64,000 bases of DNA from an uncultured Pseudoxanthomonas sp. (GTDB taxonomy: Bacteria > Pseudomonadota > Gammaproteobacteria > Xanthomonadales > Xanthomonadaceae). A model generated the notes under the pieces. It saw only the letters and a program-made list of their open reading frames with translations. It did no database searches and was not told where the DNA came from. The stretch covers positions 1 through 64,000 of the forward strand of contig CAMLGZ010000020.1 of the NCBI GenBank assembly GCA_946479745.1. Reading direction: 5' to 3'. Position 1 is the stretch's first letter, and every line of letters begins with the position of its first letter. Shown piece after piece: positions 25,319-33,637 of the stretch. The position numbers were made by a program, and so were the translations under genes.

Positions 25319-26317
25319 TCAGCCCGGATTGAACGCAAGCGTCCGGCGCGTGGTGGTCGGCGCGTCGATAGGCTCGAACTTCCAGCGGCGCACGGCGTTC
25401 AAGGCTTCGCGATCGAAGACGCGCGGCGGAGTGGCGCGCACCACGCGTGCATTGGTCACCGAACCGTCGGTGCCGATGGTGATCTCCACCAGCACCTCAC
25501 CGGCGGTGCCGGCGCGCAACGCTTCGGGCGGATACCGCGGCGAGGGCGAACTGACCACCTTCAGAGCCGAGCTGGCGGCCGGCCGGGCGGCGGCGGGCGC
25601 AGCGGCGGCGGCTGGTGCGGTGGTGCGGGCGGCCGCTTCGCGCTGGGCGGCTTCACGCTGGGCGGCGGCAACACGCTCGGCTTCCGCCGCACGTGCCGCT
25701 TCCTGCTGTTGCTGCGTCGCCAGGGCCGCGGCGGCGGCGCGCTGTTGTTCGGCCTGTTGCGCCAGACGTTGATCCTCCAGCGCCTTGGTTTCCGCAGCGG
25801 TGACTTCCTTGGTTTTCTCGGTTTCGGCACGCGCCGCGACCGCCAGCTGCGCATTGGCGATGGTCTGCTTCAGACGCGGCAACGCCGGGGCCTTGGGATC
25901 GGCTTTCTCGAGCAGCGCCGAAAGACGCTGCGCCTCGACGAAATCTTCGCGGCCGATGCTTTGTTCGGTAGCGATCAACGTATAGGGCATCAGATCGGTC
26001 AGTGCACTGGCCACTGCCGGGTCGCTGGGCAGTTTGTCGCGCAGGGCCAGGTAGTACTCCATGGCGTTGTCGCCGCCCGGGGCATAGATACGGTTCTCGC
26101 CCAGCGCCTTGGTGGCCGCTTCGCGCAGTTGTTCGGCGCTCATCGCCTGGACCTGCGCCGAAACGGCCGGGGCCGGCGGCGCAGCGGCGGGCGCGGCAGC
26201 CGGTGTGGTGGTGGCCGCTTCAGTGCCGGCTTGCTCGTCCTTGGAACAGGCGGCAAGGGCGACCATCAGCGACAGTGCGACCCAACGCGACCTCTTTGAA
26301 ATCGTGGCAACAGACAT
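25319..26317 (-). CDS. Lipoprotein with C-terminal TonB domain
   Basis: 332 residues. Start 26317 has GGGGAG six bases upstream. The signal VALSLMVALAAC gives a lipobox with Cys24 and Ser at +2, which predicts outer-membrane sorting. After an Ala/Pro linker comes a helical region (about 60-160) that includes KALGENRIYAPGGDNAMEYYLALRDKLP, then an Ala/Gln/Glu/Arg-rich coiled coil (about 165-235), and a TonB C-terminal domain from about 258: PRYPPEALRAGTAGEVLVEITIGTDGSVTNARVV and VRRWKFEPI. Usual TonB proteins are anchored in the inner membrane by a helix; a lipid anchor is unusual, and energy transduction is doubtful. It may be a periplasmic coupling or scaffolding protein. Followed by a good terminator. 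Confidence 0.88.
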   Translation of the reverse strand: MSVATISKRSRWVALSLMVALAACSKDEQAGTEAATTTPAAAPAAAPPAPAVSAQVQAMSAEQLREAATKALGENRIYAPGGDNAMEYYLALRDKLPSDPAVASALTDLMPYTLIATEQSIGREDFVEAQRLSALLEKADPKAPALPRLKQTIANAQLAVAARAETEKTKEVTAAETKALEDQRLAQQAEQQRAAAAALATQQQQEAARAAEAERVAAAQREAAQREAAARTTAPAAAAAPAAARPAASSALKVVSSPSPRYPPEALRAGTAGEVLVEITIGTDGSVTNARVVRATPPRVFDREALNAVRRWKFEPIDAPTTTRRTLAFNPG

Positions 26318-26397
26318 TCGTTTACTCCCCAAGACAAACAATTGAAAAAACCCTTACCAGCCAAGCATGAAGCATGCCATCGCATTCGTCGGCTGGC

Positions 26398-27741
26398 TTA
26401 CTTGCCGATGCAGAAAGCGGAAAAAATGCGGCCCAGCATGTCATCCGGCGAAATCCTCCCCGTGATTTCGCCCAAGGCTTCGTGAGCCAGCCTTAATTCT
26501 TCGGCGGCAAGCTCCAGTGTTTCGTGATCCAGTTCACGCTTTGCCGTATCCGCATGTTGCTGCGCCCTGCGCAGAGCATCGACATGGCGGGCGCGGGCGG
26601 AAAACTCCCCCGCACCGGCTGCCTGGGCATTTCCCATGGCGAGCGAGCGCAGACGGGCATGCAACCCTTCCAGGCCCTGCCCGTCCAGGGCCGAGACATG
26701 CACCGTGGTGTCGTTGTCGGTGGGCGGCGATGCCAGCAGGTCGCTTTTGTTGTGGATCAGCAGGCGCAGGGGCACTGTGGCGAGCACCTCCTCCACCGCC
26801 GCCAGCCCGGCGGCGGGGTCGCGCGCATCCAGCACCACCAAGGCAAGGTCGGCGGTTTCCATTTCGGCGCGGGCGCGGCGCATGCCCTCCCGTTCGATGG
26901 CGTCGCCTCCTTCGCGCAGGCCGGCGGTGTCCACCAGCGTCAGTTCCAGACCATCCAGGCGCATGGTTTCGCGCAGGACATCGCGGGTGGTGCCGGGAAT
27001 GTCGGTGACGATGGCGCGGTCGCCGCCGGCCAGCGCATTAAGCAATGAGCTCTTGCCGGCATTGGGCGGCCCCACGATCACCGCATGCAGGCCGTCGCGC
27101 AGCTTGCGGCCGCGTTCGGCGTCGGCCAGCAAGCGCGACAGGTCGGCCTGGGTGGCCACAAGTTTTTCGCGTACCGCCTGGCCGCCGAGCGTGTCGATGG
27201 ATTCGTCGGCGAAATCGATGGCCGCTTCCACATGCACGCGCAGGGCCGAGAAGCTGTCGGCGATGGCCTCCACGCGTTGCGAGAACACGCCTTCCAAAGC
27301 GCGCCGCGCCGCGCGCGCCGCGCGCGTGTCGGAAGCGGCGATCAGGTCGGCGATGGCCTCGGCCTGGGCTAGGTCCAGCCGGTCGTTGAGGAAAGCGCGC
27401 TCGCTGAATTCGCCCGGCCGCGCATGCCGCGCGCCCAGCGCACAAGCGCGCATCACCAGTTGCTGCAGCACCACCGGACTGCCGTGGGCCTGCAACTCGA
27501 CCACGTCTTCGCCGGTGAAGCTGTTGGGCGCGGGGAAAGACAGCGCCAGACCGTCGTCGATGATCTCGCCGTCGTGTTCGGAAAATCGCACGTGATGTGC
27601 GTGGCGCGGGCGCAGTTTGCGTCCGCATATGTTTTCGGCGATCGCGCGCGCGCGCGGACCCGACAAGCGCACGATGCCGACGCCGCCTGCTCCCGGCGCA
27701 GTGGCGACGGCGGCGATGGTGTCGCTATTGGCGTTGTTCAT
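26398..27741 (-). CDS. mnmE: tRNA uridine-5-carboxymethylaminomethyl modification GTPase MnmE
   Basis: With MnmG it installs the cmnm5 group on U34 of certain tRNAs. 447 residues (E. coli 454). Start 27741 ([25 protein letters not shown]) is the conserved one; an upstream extension of 14 codons is not. N-terminal folate-binding TrmE domain to about residue 120, central helical domain, G domain with G1 GPPNAGKSS (about 224-232), TDIPGTTRD (G2), DTAGLRE (G3) and NKSD (G4), and the invariant C-terminal CIGK with the Cys seen in all MnmE. It forms the leftward arm of the origin region, downstream of yidC. mnmG is not in the window. Confidence 0.98.
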   Translation of the reverse strand: MNNANSDTIAAVATAPGAGGVGIVRLSGPRARAIAENICGRKLRPRHAHHVRFSEHDGEIIDDGLALSFPAPNSFTGEDVVELQAHGSPVVLQQLVMRACALGARHARPGEFSERAFLNDRLDLAQAEAIADLIAASDTRAARAARRALEGVFSQRVEAIADSFSALRVHVEAAIDFADESIDTLGGQAVREKLVATQADLSRLLADAERGRKLRDGLHAVIVGPPNAGKSSLLNALAGGDRAIVTDIPGTTRDVLRETMRLDGLELTLVDTAGLREGGDAIEREGMRRARAEMETADLALVVLDARDPAAGLAAVEEVLATVPLRLLIHNKSDLLASPPTDNDTTVHVSALDGQGLEGLHARLRSLAMGNAQAAGAGEFSARARHVDALRRAQQHADTAKRELDHETLELAAEELRLAHEALGEITGRISPDDMLGRIFSAFCIGK

Positions 27742-27852
27742 GGGTTGCATATTCCATGGGCAGCAGTCTTGCATATTCTCCAATCAATCCCGATCAACCC
27801 ACCCGTTCGTGGCGAACTTATCGAGATGCCCGTTCGTGGAGCGGGGATTCTC

Positions 27853-27882
27853 AAAAAAGAAACCCGCCTTCCGGCGGGTTTC
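27853..27882 (-). terminator. Intrinsic terminator after yidC
   Basis: AACCCGCC / GGCGGGTT stem, loop of four, followed on the minus strand by TCTTTTTT. It would separate yidC from mnmE, which are otherwise about 165 bases apart. Confidence 0.92.
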
Positions 27883-27906
27883 CCGTGTTGTCGCCGATGC
27901 GGTCGC

Positions 27907-29646
27907 TTACTTGCTGATCGACTTGCCCTTGGTTTCAGGCGCCGCCGGCGGCTTGCTGTGTTTCTTGCCGACCCACCATTGCTGCAACAGGCCCAGGCTG
28001 CCGTTGGTCACCCAGTACAGCACCAGACCCGATGGGAAGAAAGCCATCGTCACGCCGAACACCAGCGGCATGAACTGCATCATCTTCTGCTGCATCGGAT
28101 CCATGCCGACAGCCGGCGTCATCTTCTGCGTAGTCCACATCACCAGCATGTTGAGCGCCGGCAGGATGAAATACGGATCGCGCGCGGTCAGGTCGTGGAT
28201 CCACAGGAACCACGGCGCCTGCCGCAGTTCGACCGATTCGTTGAGCACCCAGTACAACGCCAGGAAGATCGGCATGGTCACCAGGATCGGCAGACAGCCG
28301 CCCATCGGATTGACCTTCTCCTTCTTGTACAGCTCCATCATCGCCGCTTGCTGCTTGGCGCGGTCGTCGCCGTAACGTTCGCGCAGCTGCGCCACGCGCG
28401 GTGCGAGCGCGCGCATCTTGTTGGCGCTCTCGTACTGCTTGTTGGCCAGCGGATACAGTGCCAGTTTCACCAGCACTACCAGGCCGATGATCGACCAGCC
28501 CCAGTTGCCGAACAGCGAATGCAGGTGGCTGAGGATCCAGAACAGACCCTGGCCGATGATGGCAAAGATCGAGAATTGACTGTAATCGACCGCGCGGTCC
28601 AGACCGGGCACGCCTTGCGCCTTCATCTGCTGGATCAGCTTGGGACCCACGTACAGGCGCGCCTCGGTCGCCACACGCTGGCCGGGCGCGACATTGAAGC
28701 CCGGGCCCAGTTCGCGGATCAGCGCCCGGCCGGAAATCTGATCGGTCTGCAGTTTGACTTCAGCCTTCTGATCCGGAATCCAGGCGCTGAAAAAATGATG
28801 CTGCAGCATCGCGATCCAGCTGCCCGTCGCATCCTGATTGAGCTTGCCGTCGTCCATGTACTTGGCGAACTTCAGGCGCTCGTACTGCTTCTGCACGCTG
28901 TACCAGGTCGCGCCGCTGAAGCTGAAGGATTCCGGATTGGTCATGCCGGTCTTGATTACCGGCGGCTGGCGTTCGAGCTGGCGATAGATCGTGCCCTCCC
29001 AGTGCGCACTGCCGTTGTTGACCACTTCATCGCGCACATCCACCGCGTAGTTGTCGCGTTTGAGCGTGTAGGTGCGGCGGATGACGACACCCGACGGGCC
29101 GTTCCATACGAAGGGCACCGATACCGACGCCGCGCCGGGCGCCAGAGTCACCACGCCCGCGCCATTTTCCGGAACGAAACCGCTCAGGTGGTTCGGCGCC
29201 GGATTCTTGGCGCTGGTCCAACCGCTCTGCGCGGTGTAGTAATGCGCCGGGTCCTGGGTGAACAACACCACCGGCGGGCTGCCGGCGGCCTTGGTTTGCG
29301 GATACTTCAGCAGCACCGCTTCCAGTACGTTGCCGCCGTCGATGGTCAGGCGCAGCAGGTCGCTGCTGATCACCACGTTCTGCCGGGTGGGAGCCGCCGA
29401 AGCATTGGCGTTGTTGGCGGCCGCGCCGACCGCAGGCGCTACAGGCACGCCTGCATTCGTTGCGGTTGCCGCCGCCTGAGGTACCGACGGAGCGGAGGGC
29501 ACCGAACCGACGTTTGCGGGCTGCGGCTGGCTGGTAGCGGTCGGCAGGTCGGCCGGCTTGGGCGCATTGAACTTGCCCCACTCCATCCACAACAGGGTCG
29601 CCACCATCAGCCAGGCGAAAAACAGGAAGACACGGGTCTGGTTCAT
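27907..29646 (-). CDS. yidC: Membrane protein insertase YidC
   Basis: Inserts and folds inner membrane proteins with or without SecYEG. 579 residues. Start 29646 ([23 protein letters not shown]) gives the first helix; a Pro/Ala-rich linker, then the large periplasmic P1 domain (about 55-340, with YFLAGSWTSAKN-like and [28 protein letters not shown]) follow, and the conserved insertase core from about 355: [92 protein letters not shown]. The catalytic-groove Arg is in that core. It starts 13 bases after rnpA; there is no room for yidD, often found here in other genomes. Confidence 0.98.
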   Translation of the reverse strand: MNQTRVFLFFAWLMVATLLWMEWGKFNAPKPADLPTATSQPQPANVGSVPSAPSVPQAAATATNAGVPVAPAVGAAANNANASAAPTRQNVVISSDLLRLTIDGGNVLEAVLLKYPQTKAAGSPPVVLFTQDPAHYYTAQSGWTSAKNPAPNHLSGFVPENGAGVVTLAPGAASVSVPFVWNGPSGVVIRRTYTLKRDNYAVDVRDEVVNNGSAHWEGTIYRQLERQPPVIKTGMTNPESFSFSGATWYSVQKQYERLKFAKYMDDGKLNQDATGSWIAMLQHHFFSAWIPDQKAEVKLQTDQISGRALIRELGPGFNVAPGQRVATEARLYVGPKLIQQMKAQGVPGLDRAVDYSQFSIFAIIGQGLFWILSHLHSLFGNWGWSIIGLVVLVKLALYPLANKQYESANKMRALAPRVAQLRERYGDDRAKQQAAMMELYKKEKVNPMGGCLPILVTMPIFLALYWVLNESVELRQAPWFLWIHDLTARDPYFILPALNMLVMWTTQKMTPAVGMDPMQQKMMQFMPLVFGVTMAFFPSGLVLYWVTNGSLGLLQQWWVGKKHSKPPAAPETKGKSISK

Positions 29647-29659
29647 CAGGCAGGCATTC

Positions 29660-30094
29660 TCAACCGGCGGAAACATCCGGTTTGGGCGTGTTGCGGGAAA
29701 GGGAAGGTAGAGGTTTCTTGACCGGCGGCATTGTGCCGGGCGCGGCCGACGCGGGCAATGCGCCGGCACGTATCAATGTGCGCAGGAAGGTCTCGCGCAA
29801 CTGGGCGTTGTCGGCTTTGCGCGCAGCCACGCGGGCGACCAGCACGTACTCGCCGCCGGGCAGTTGCGCGCGCAGCTTGCGGAACTGATCGCGGAATACG
29901 CGCTTGATGCGGTTGCGGCCCACCGCGTTGGGGTCGACCTTGCGCGAGACCGCCAGGCCCAGCTTCGCCGGCGAATCGGCGGCCAGCCAATGCAGGCTCA
30001 GGATCGGATCGGAAGTACGGCGGGCCTGCTCGAATACGCGCGCGTATTCGGCGCCCGTGCGCACCCGCGCAGAGGGCGGGAACGATGCGTTCAT
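29660..30094 (-). CDS. rnpA: Ribonuclease P protein component
   Basis: Protein subunit that helps the RNase P RNA bind pre-tRNA and mature its 5' end. 144 residues. Start 30094 ([26 protein letters not shown]); an upstream 22-codon extension is not conserved. [28 protein letters not shown] contains the RNR signature and central cleft. The C-terminal extension (about residues 115-144, [22 protein letters not shown]) is longer than in E. coli (119) and is typical of this bacterial group. It lies between rpmH and yidC; a terminator-like hairpin sits between rpmH and rnpA. Confidence 0.96.
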   Translation of the reverse strand: MNASFPPSARVRTGAEYARVFEQARRTSDPILSLHWLAADSPAKLGLAVSRKVDPNAVGRNRIKRVFRDQFRKLRAQLPGGEYVLVARVAARKADNAQLRETFLRTLIRAGALPASAAPGTMPPVKKPLPSLSRNTPKPDVSAG

Positions 30095-30147
30095 AAAGTC
30101 GTGCTCATGCGCGCACGAATACGCGGACATGAAGACATGCGGGCATG

Positions 30148-30180
30148 AAAAAGTCCGCACAAGGACTGCGCGGACTTTTT
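30148..30180 (-). terminator. Hairpin between rpmH and rnpA, possible attenuator
   Basis: An 11-bp stem AAAAAGTCCGC / GCGGACTTTTT with an 11-base loop, ending in T5 on either strand. Its position inside the rpmH-rnpA transcript would lower rnpA relative to L34. Confidence 0.75.
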
Positions 30181-30227
30181 GCGGAAGACAGACATCGATG
30201 GACTCGGCCGCAAACGCGGCAGGGCCA

Positions 30228-30368
30228 TCAGGCGCTCAGGCGGGTGCGGCCCTTGGCACGGCGACGGGCCAGGATCTTGCGGCCATCGGCGGTCTTCATG
30301 CGGGCACGAAAGCCATGGTCGCGCTTGCGCTTGAGGTTGCTGGGTTGATAAGTGCGCTTGGTGGCCAT
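30228..30368 (-). CDS. rpmH: 50S ribosomal protein L34
   Basis: 46 residues: begins [20 protein letters not shown], continues [20 protein letters not shown] and ends RTRLSA. Nearly identical to Xanthomonas L34. It is too short to appear in most open-frame lists but is unmistakable. It is transcribed leftward, divergent from dnaA, and heads the rpmH-rnpA-yidC run. A basic protein of the large ribosomal subunit. Confidence 0.98.
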   Translation of the reverse strand: MATKRTYQPSNLKRKRDHGFRARMKTADGRKILARRRAKGRTRLSA

Positions 30369-30439
30369 GGGGCCCTCGGGCGGTTTGCGGTGGAAAGAAC
30401 CGGTAATTCTATAGGGCCGCCCGCATGCTGGTCAACCAT

Positions 30440-30518
30440 CCCGTAGGTCGGGGCTACGCCCCCCACACCCGCGAACCTGATTCCGCGCTCGTCAGGGGGC
30501 GTAGCCCCGACCTACGGG
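30440..30518. repeat. Palindromic pair, GTAGGTCGGGG family, between rpmH and dnaA
   Basis: CCCGTAGGTCGGGGCTACGCC and its complement around a short spacer. It occupies a quarter of the 309-base rpmH-dnaA gap. Confidence 0.9.
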
Positions 30519-30677
30519 ATCGATATCCATTCAAATGTTTCGGCGTTCCTGAATGCGTTGGATAACCACGATGGTGCGCGCCGCCGCATGATAATGTGGC
30601 CGACTGTATTTCACCCGCGTCGCGCGCCGTCCGACTGCCGCGTGCACGCCCTTTTGAAGAACCGATCGCCGCCCTCG
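30519..30677 (+). promoter_or_regulatory. dnaA leader region
   Basis: This stretch contains a GATAAT hexamer (30590-30595) that could be a -10 box and a 7-of-9 DnaA-box-like sequence (GTTGGATAA, 30557-30565) that could serve autoregulation. No convincing -35 box is seen, and there are no perfect DnaA boxes here. Confidence 0.35.
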
Positions 30678-32009
30678 ATGGATGCCTGGCCCCGCTGCCT
30701 CGAACGCCTGGAAGCCGAACTGCCGGCCGAAGATGTGCATACCTGGCTCAAACCACTGCAGGCCGAACAACGCCTGGACGCCATGGTGTTGTACGCGCCC
30801 AATGCCTTCATCGTGGAGCAAGTGCGAGAGCGTTACTTGTTGCGTATCCAGGAGCTGCTGGGCCACTTCGCCGGCCACCGCGACGTGTCGGTGGAAATCG
30901 GATCGCGCGCGCGCATCGTCGACCCCGCGCAGTCGGCATCGTCTGCCGCCGCTGCGGCTGCGAATTTCGCTGCCACCGAGCCTTATGCCGGCAACCTGGA
31001 TTCGCACTACAGCTTCGACAATTTCGTCGAAGGCCGCAGCAATCAGCTAGGCCGCGCGGCCGCCTGGCAGGCCGCGCAGAAACCCGGCGACCGTTCGCAC
31101 AACCCCCTGCTGTTGTACGGCGGCACCGGCCTGGGCAAGACCCATCTGATGTTCGCCGCCGGCAACGAACTGCGCCGGCAGAATCCGAATGCGCGCGTGC
31201 TGTATCTGCGCTCGGAACAGTTCTTCAGCGCCATGACCAAGGCGCTGATCGAAAAATCGATGGACCAGTTCAAGCGCCGCTTCCAGCAAGTGGATGCGCT
31301 GCTGATCGACGACATCCAGTTTTTCGCCGGCAAGGATCGCACCCAGGAAGAGTTCTTCCACACCTTCAATGCGCTGTTCGACGGCCGCCAGCAGATCATC
31401 CTGACCTGCGACCGTTATCCGCGCGAAGTGGAAGGCCTGGAGCCGCGGTTGAAGTCTCGTCTGGCTTGGGGGCTGTCGGTAGCCATCGAGCCGCCCGATT
31501 TCGAGACCCGCGCGGCCATCGTGCTGGCCAAGGCGCGAGAGCGCGGCGCGCAGATTCCAGACGATGTCGCCTTCCTGCTGGCCAAGAAGATGCGCTCCAA
31601 CGTGCGCGACCTGGAAGGCGCCTTGAACACCCTGACCGCCCGCGCCAACTTCACCGGCCGCGCCATCACCACCGAATTCGCCCAGGAAACGCTGCGCGAT
31701 CTGCTGCGCGCGCAACAGCAGGCCATCAGCATCCCCAACATACAGAAGACCGTGGCAGACTATTACGGTCTGCAGATCAAGGATTTGCTGTCCAAGCGAC
31801 GCACGCGCTCACTGGCGCGCCCGCGACAGGTGGCGATGGCCTTGGCCAAGGAACTGACCGAGCACAGCCTGCCGGAAATCGGCGATGCCTTCGCCGGTCG
31901 CGACCACACCACCGTTCTGCATGCCTGCCGGCAGATCCGCAACCTGATGGAAACCGACGGCAAGCTGCACGAGGACTGGGACAAACTGATCCGTAAGCTC
32001 AGTGAGTAA
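30678..32009 (+). CDS. dnaA: Chromosomal replication initiator protein DnaA
   Basis: Binds DnaA boxes at oriC, melts the origin and loads DnaB. 443 residues. ATG 30678 ([30 protein letters not shown]) matches the Xanthomonas start; a 40-codon upstream frame is not conserved. Domain I to about 85; linker II ([17 protein letters not shown]); domain III with Walker [14 protein letters not shown], Walker [26 protein letters not shown], sensor and box [18 protein letters not shown]; domain IV with [20 protein letters not shown] and the DNA-contacting signature [19 protein letters not shown]. It is followed by the probable origin and dnaN. No strong Shine-Dalgarno is visible before the ATG. Confidence 0.99.
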   Translation: MDAWPRCLERLEAELPAEDVHTWLKPLQAEQRLDAMVLYAPNAFIVEQVRERYLLRIQELLGHFAGHRDVSVEIGSRARIVDPAQSASSAAAAAANFAATEPYAGNLDSHYSFDNFVEGRSNQLGRAAAWQAAQKPGDRSHNPLLLYGGTGLGKTHLMFAAGNELRRQNPNARVLYLRSEQFFSAMTKALIEKSMDQFKRRFQQVDALLIDDIQFFAGKDRTQEEFFHTFNALFDGRQQIILTCDRYPREVEGLEPRLKSRLAWGLSVAIEPPDFETRAAIVLAKARERGAQIPDDVAFLLAKKMRSNVRDLEGALNTLTARANFTGRAITTEFAQETLRDLLRAQQQAISIPNIQKTVADYYGLQIKDLLSKRRTRSLARPRQVAMALAKELTEHSLPEIGDAFAGRDHTTVLHACRQIRNLMETDGKLHEDWDKLIRKLSE

Positions 32010-32233
32010 CCAGCCCCAGGCTTTGTGGATAAGTTGGGGATGAAAATCGCCTCCAAACTTATCCACAAGTTGCACCAGAGATACAAGGTTCTTGATACAC
32101 GGTTTGGCGTTACCGAAAAACGAATATAATTCAAAGGGTTGCGTGGCTTCTCCACCGAAATCGGCGAAACCATCACCACCAGTTTTTGATTTAATACTCT
32201 TTCAAGATCCAGTGCATAAGGGGCCAGCACCAC
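32010..32233. other. oriC: Probable chromosomal replication origin (oriC)
   Basis: The dnaA-dnaN gap holds two perfect DnaA boxes in inverted orientation, TGTGGATAA at 32024-32032 and TTATCCACA at 32059-32067, 26 bases apart, followed by AT-rich runs near 32110-32145 and 32180-32205 that could unwind. Gene orientation diverges around this area (leftward rpmH to mnmE, rightward dnaA to gyrB). Only two perfect boxes are evident, so extra weak boxes or a nearby partner site may be needed. Confidence 0.75.
32103..32130 (+). promoter_or_regulatory. Candidate dnaN promoter
   Basis: A perfect TATAAT at 32125-32130 with TTTGGC 16 bases upstream. It would give a leader of about 97 bases before dnaN and places a promoter inside the origin. 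Confidence 0.45.
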
Positions 32234-33334
32234 ATGCGTTTCAGTCTGCAACGCGAAGCATTCCTGAAGCCGTTGGCGCAAGTCGTCAACGTGGTCGAAC
32301 GTCGGCAGACTTTGCCGGTCCTGGCCAACTTCCTTGTCCAAGTGCAGGGCGGGCAACTCTCGCTGACCGGTACCGACCTGGAAGTGGAGATGATCGCGCG
32401 CAGCGCGGTCGACGACGCCCAGGATGGTGAAACCACCATTCCGGCACGCAAGCTGTTCGAGATCATTCGGGCCCTGCCCGACGGCAGCAAGATCACCGTC
32501 AGCCAGACCGGCGACAAGGTCACGGTCTCGGCCGGCCGCAGCCGCTTCACTCTGGCGACCCTGCCGGCCAACGACTTTCCTTCGGTCGACGAAGTCGAAG
32601 CCACCGAGAGGGTTAACGTGCCGGAGGCCGCGCTGAAGGAACTGATCGAGCGCACCGCTTTCGCTATGGCCCAGCAGGACGTGCGCTACTACCTCAACGG
32701 CCTGCTGTTCGACCTGGGCGACAAGTTGCTGCGCTGCGTGGCCACCGACGGCCACCGCCTGGCGTTGTGCGAAACGCCGCTGGAAGGCGCCGCTGGCGCC
32801 AAGCGCCAGATCATCGTGCCGCGCAAAGGCGTGACCGAACTGCAGCGCCTGCTGGAAAACGGCGACCGCGAGCTGGAACTGGAAATCGGCCGCAGCCACA
32901 TCCGCGTCAAGCGCGACGATGTGACCTTCACTTCCAAGCTGATCGACGGCCGTTTCCCCGACTACGCCGCGGTGATTCCGATTGGCGCCGACCGCGAGGT
33001 CAAGCTGGACCGCGAGGTTCTGCGCGCGGCTCTGCAACGTGCGGCAATTCTGTCCAACGAGAAGTACCGCGGCGTCCGCGTCGAGGTTTCTCCGGGCCAG
33101 TTGAAGATCAGCGCCCACAACCCCGAGCAGGAAGAAGCGCAGGAAGAGATCGAGGCCGACACCAAGGTCAGTGATCTGGCCATAGGTTTCAACGTCAATT
33201 ACCTGCTCGATGCCCTCTCCGCCTTGCGCGACGAACACATCATCATCCAGTTGCGGGATGCCAACTCCTCGGCCCTGGTGCGTGAAGCCAGCAGCGAGAA
33301 GTCCCGGCATGTGGTGATGCCGCTGCGCCTGTGA
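32234..33334 (+). CDS. dnaN: DNA polymerase III beta subunit (sliding clamp)
   Basis: Ring-shaped dimer that tethers polymerase III to DNA. 366 residues, the usual length. MRFSLQREAFLKPLAQVVNVVERRQTLPVLANFL, VTVSAGRSRFTLATLPANDFPS, QQDVRYYLNGLLFDL, RCVATDGHRLALCE, FTSKLIDGRFPDYAAVIP, NEKYRGVRVEV, and the C-terminal VMPLRL peptide-binding cleft residues match gammaproteobacterial beta clamps. AAGGGG lies about ten bases before the ATG. A parS-like site begins 11 bases after the stop codon, and an intrinsic terminator follows. Confidence 0.99.
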   Translation: MRFSLQREAFLKPLAQVVNVVERRQTLPVLANFLVQVQGGQLSLTGTDLEVEMIARSAVDDAQDGETTIPARKLFEIIRALPDGSKITVSQTGDKVTVSAGRSRFTLATLPANDFPSVDEVEATERVNVPEAALKELIERTAFAMAQQDVRYYLNGLLFDLGDKLLRCVATDGHRLALCETPLEGAAGAKRQIIVPRKGVTELQRLLENGDRELELEIGRSHIRVKRDDVTFTSKLIDGRFPDYAAVIPIGADREVKLDREVLRAALQRAAILSNEKYRGVRVEVSPGQLKISAHNPEQEEAQEEIEADTKVSDLAIGFNVNYLLDALSALRDEHIIIQLRDANSSALVREASSEKSRHVVMPLRL

Positions 33335-33344
33335 TTCCACCTTT

Positions 33345-33358
33345 GTTTCACGTGGAAC
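33345..33358. promoter_or_regulatory. parS: parS-like centromere site 1
   Basis: GTTTCACGTGGAAC, a near-palindromic match to the ParB-binding consensus (TGTTTCACGTGAAACA in Bacillus; GTTCCACGTGGAAC in pseudomonads). It is immediately downstream of dnaN and one of three within 1.36 kb. Confidence 0.82.
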
Positions 33359-33364
33359 GTCCTC

Positions 33365-33396
33365 AACGCCCGGAACTCTCCGGGCGTTCTGGTTTT
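33365..33396 (+). terminator. Intrinsic terminator after dnaN
   Basis: A 10-bp stem AACGCCCGGA / TCCGGGCGTT with loop ACTC, followed by CTGGTTTTG. It separates dnaN from recF, so recF needs its own promoter or read-through. Confidence 0.85.
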
Positions 33397-33426
33397 GTGG
33401 GTGCCCTTTTCGCCTGGCCATTTCTC

Positions 33427-33632
33427 GTAGGTCGGGGCCAGTCCCTGACGCTTGCCAGTCCTTCGTTCCGGGTGTCGGGCGCTCTGGGTTATGCCGTCTC
33501 CTTCAAGGGGAGGAGCCTGCCCCGTACTCGATACGGGGTTGGGTGGGGATGGTGTCGCTCGTGATCTGGATTTGCTTGATCGGGCGGGAACACCATCCTC
33601 ATCCCGGCCTTCCCCTTGAAGGGGAAGGAGAC
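33427..33632. repeat. Repeat-filled dnaN-recF spacer
   Basis: A degenerate GTAGGTCGGGG unit at 33427-33450, then an inverted pair with arms CTCCTTCAAGGGGAGGAG (33498) and CTTCCCCTTGAAGGGGAAGGAG (33609-33630) around a GGTTGGGTGGGGATGG segment. The right arm's AAGGAG is correctly placed as the recF ribosome binding site. There is no gene in this 303-base gap. Confidence 0.8.
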
Positions 33633-33637
33633 AAGCC

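Noticed and set aside
30558..30677. Forty-codon N-terminal extension of DnaA
   Set aside because: Not present in DnaA of related bacteria; the conserved start is [12 protein letters not shown] at 30678.
30369..30677. Origin in the rpmH-dnaA gap
   Set aside because: Only one imperfect DnaA box is visible and most of the gap is a repeat; the dnaA-dnaN gap has two perfect boxes.
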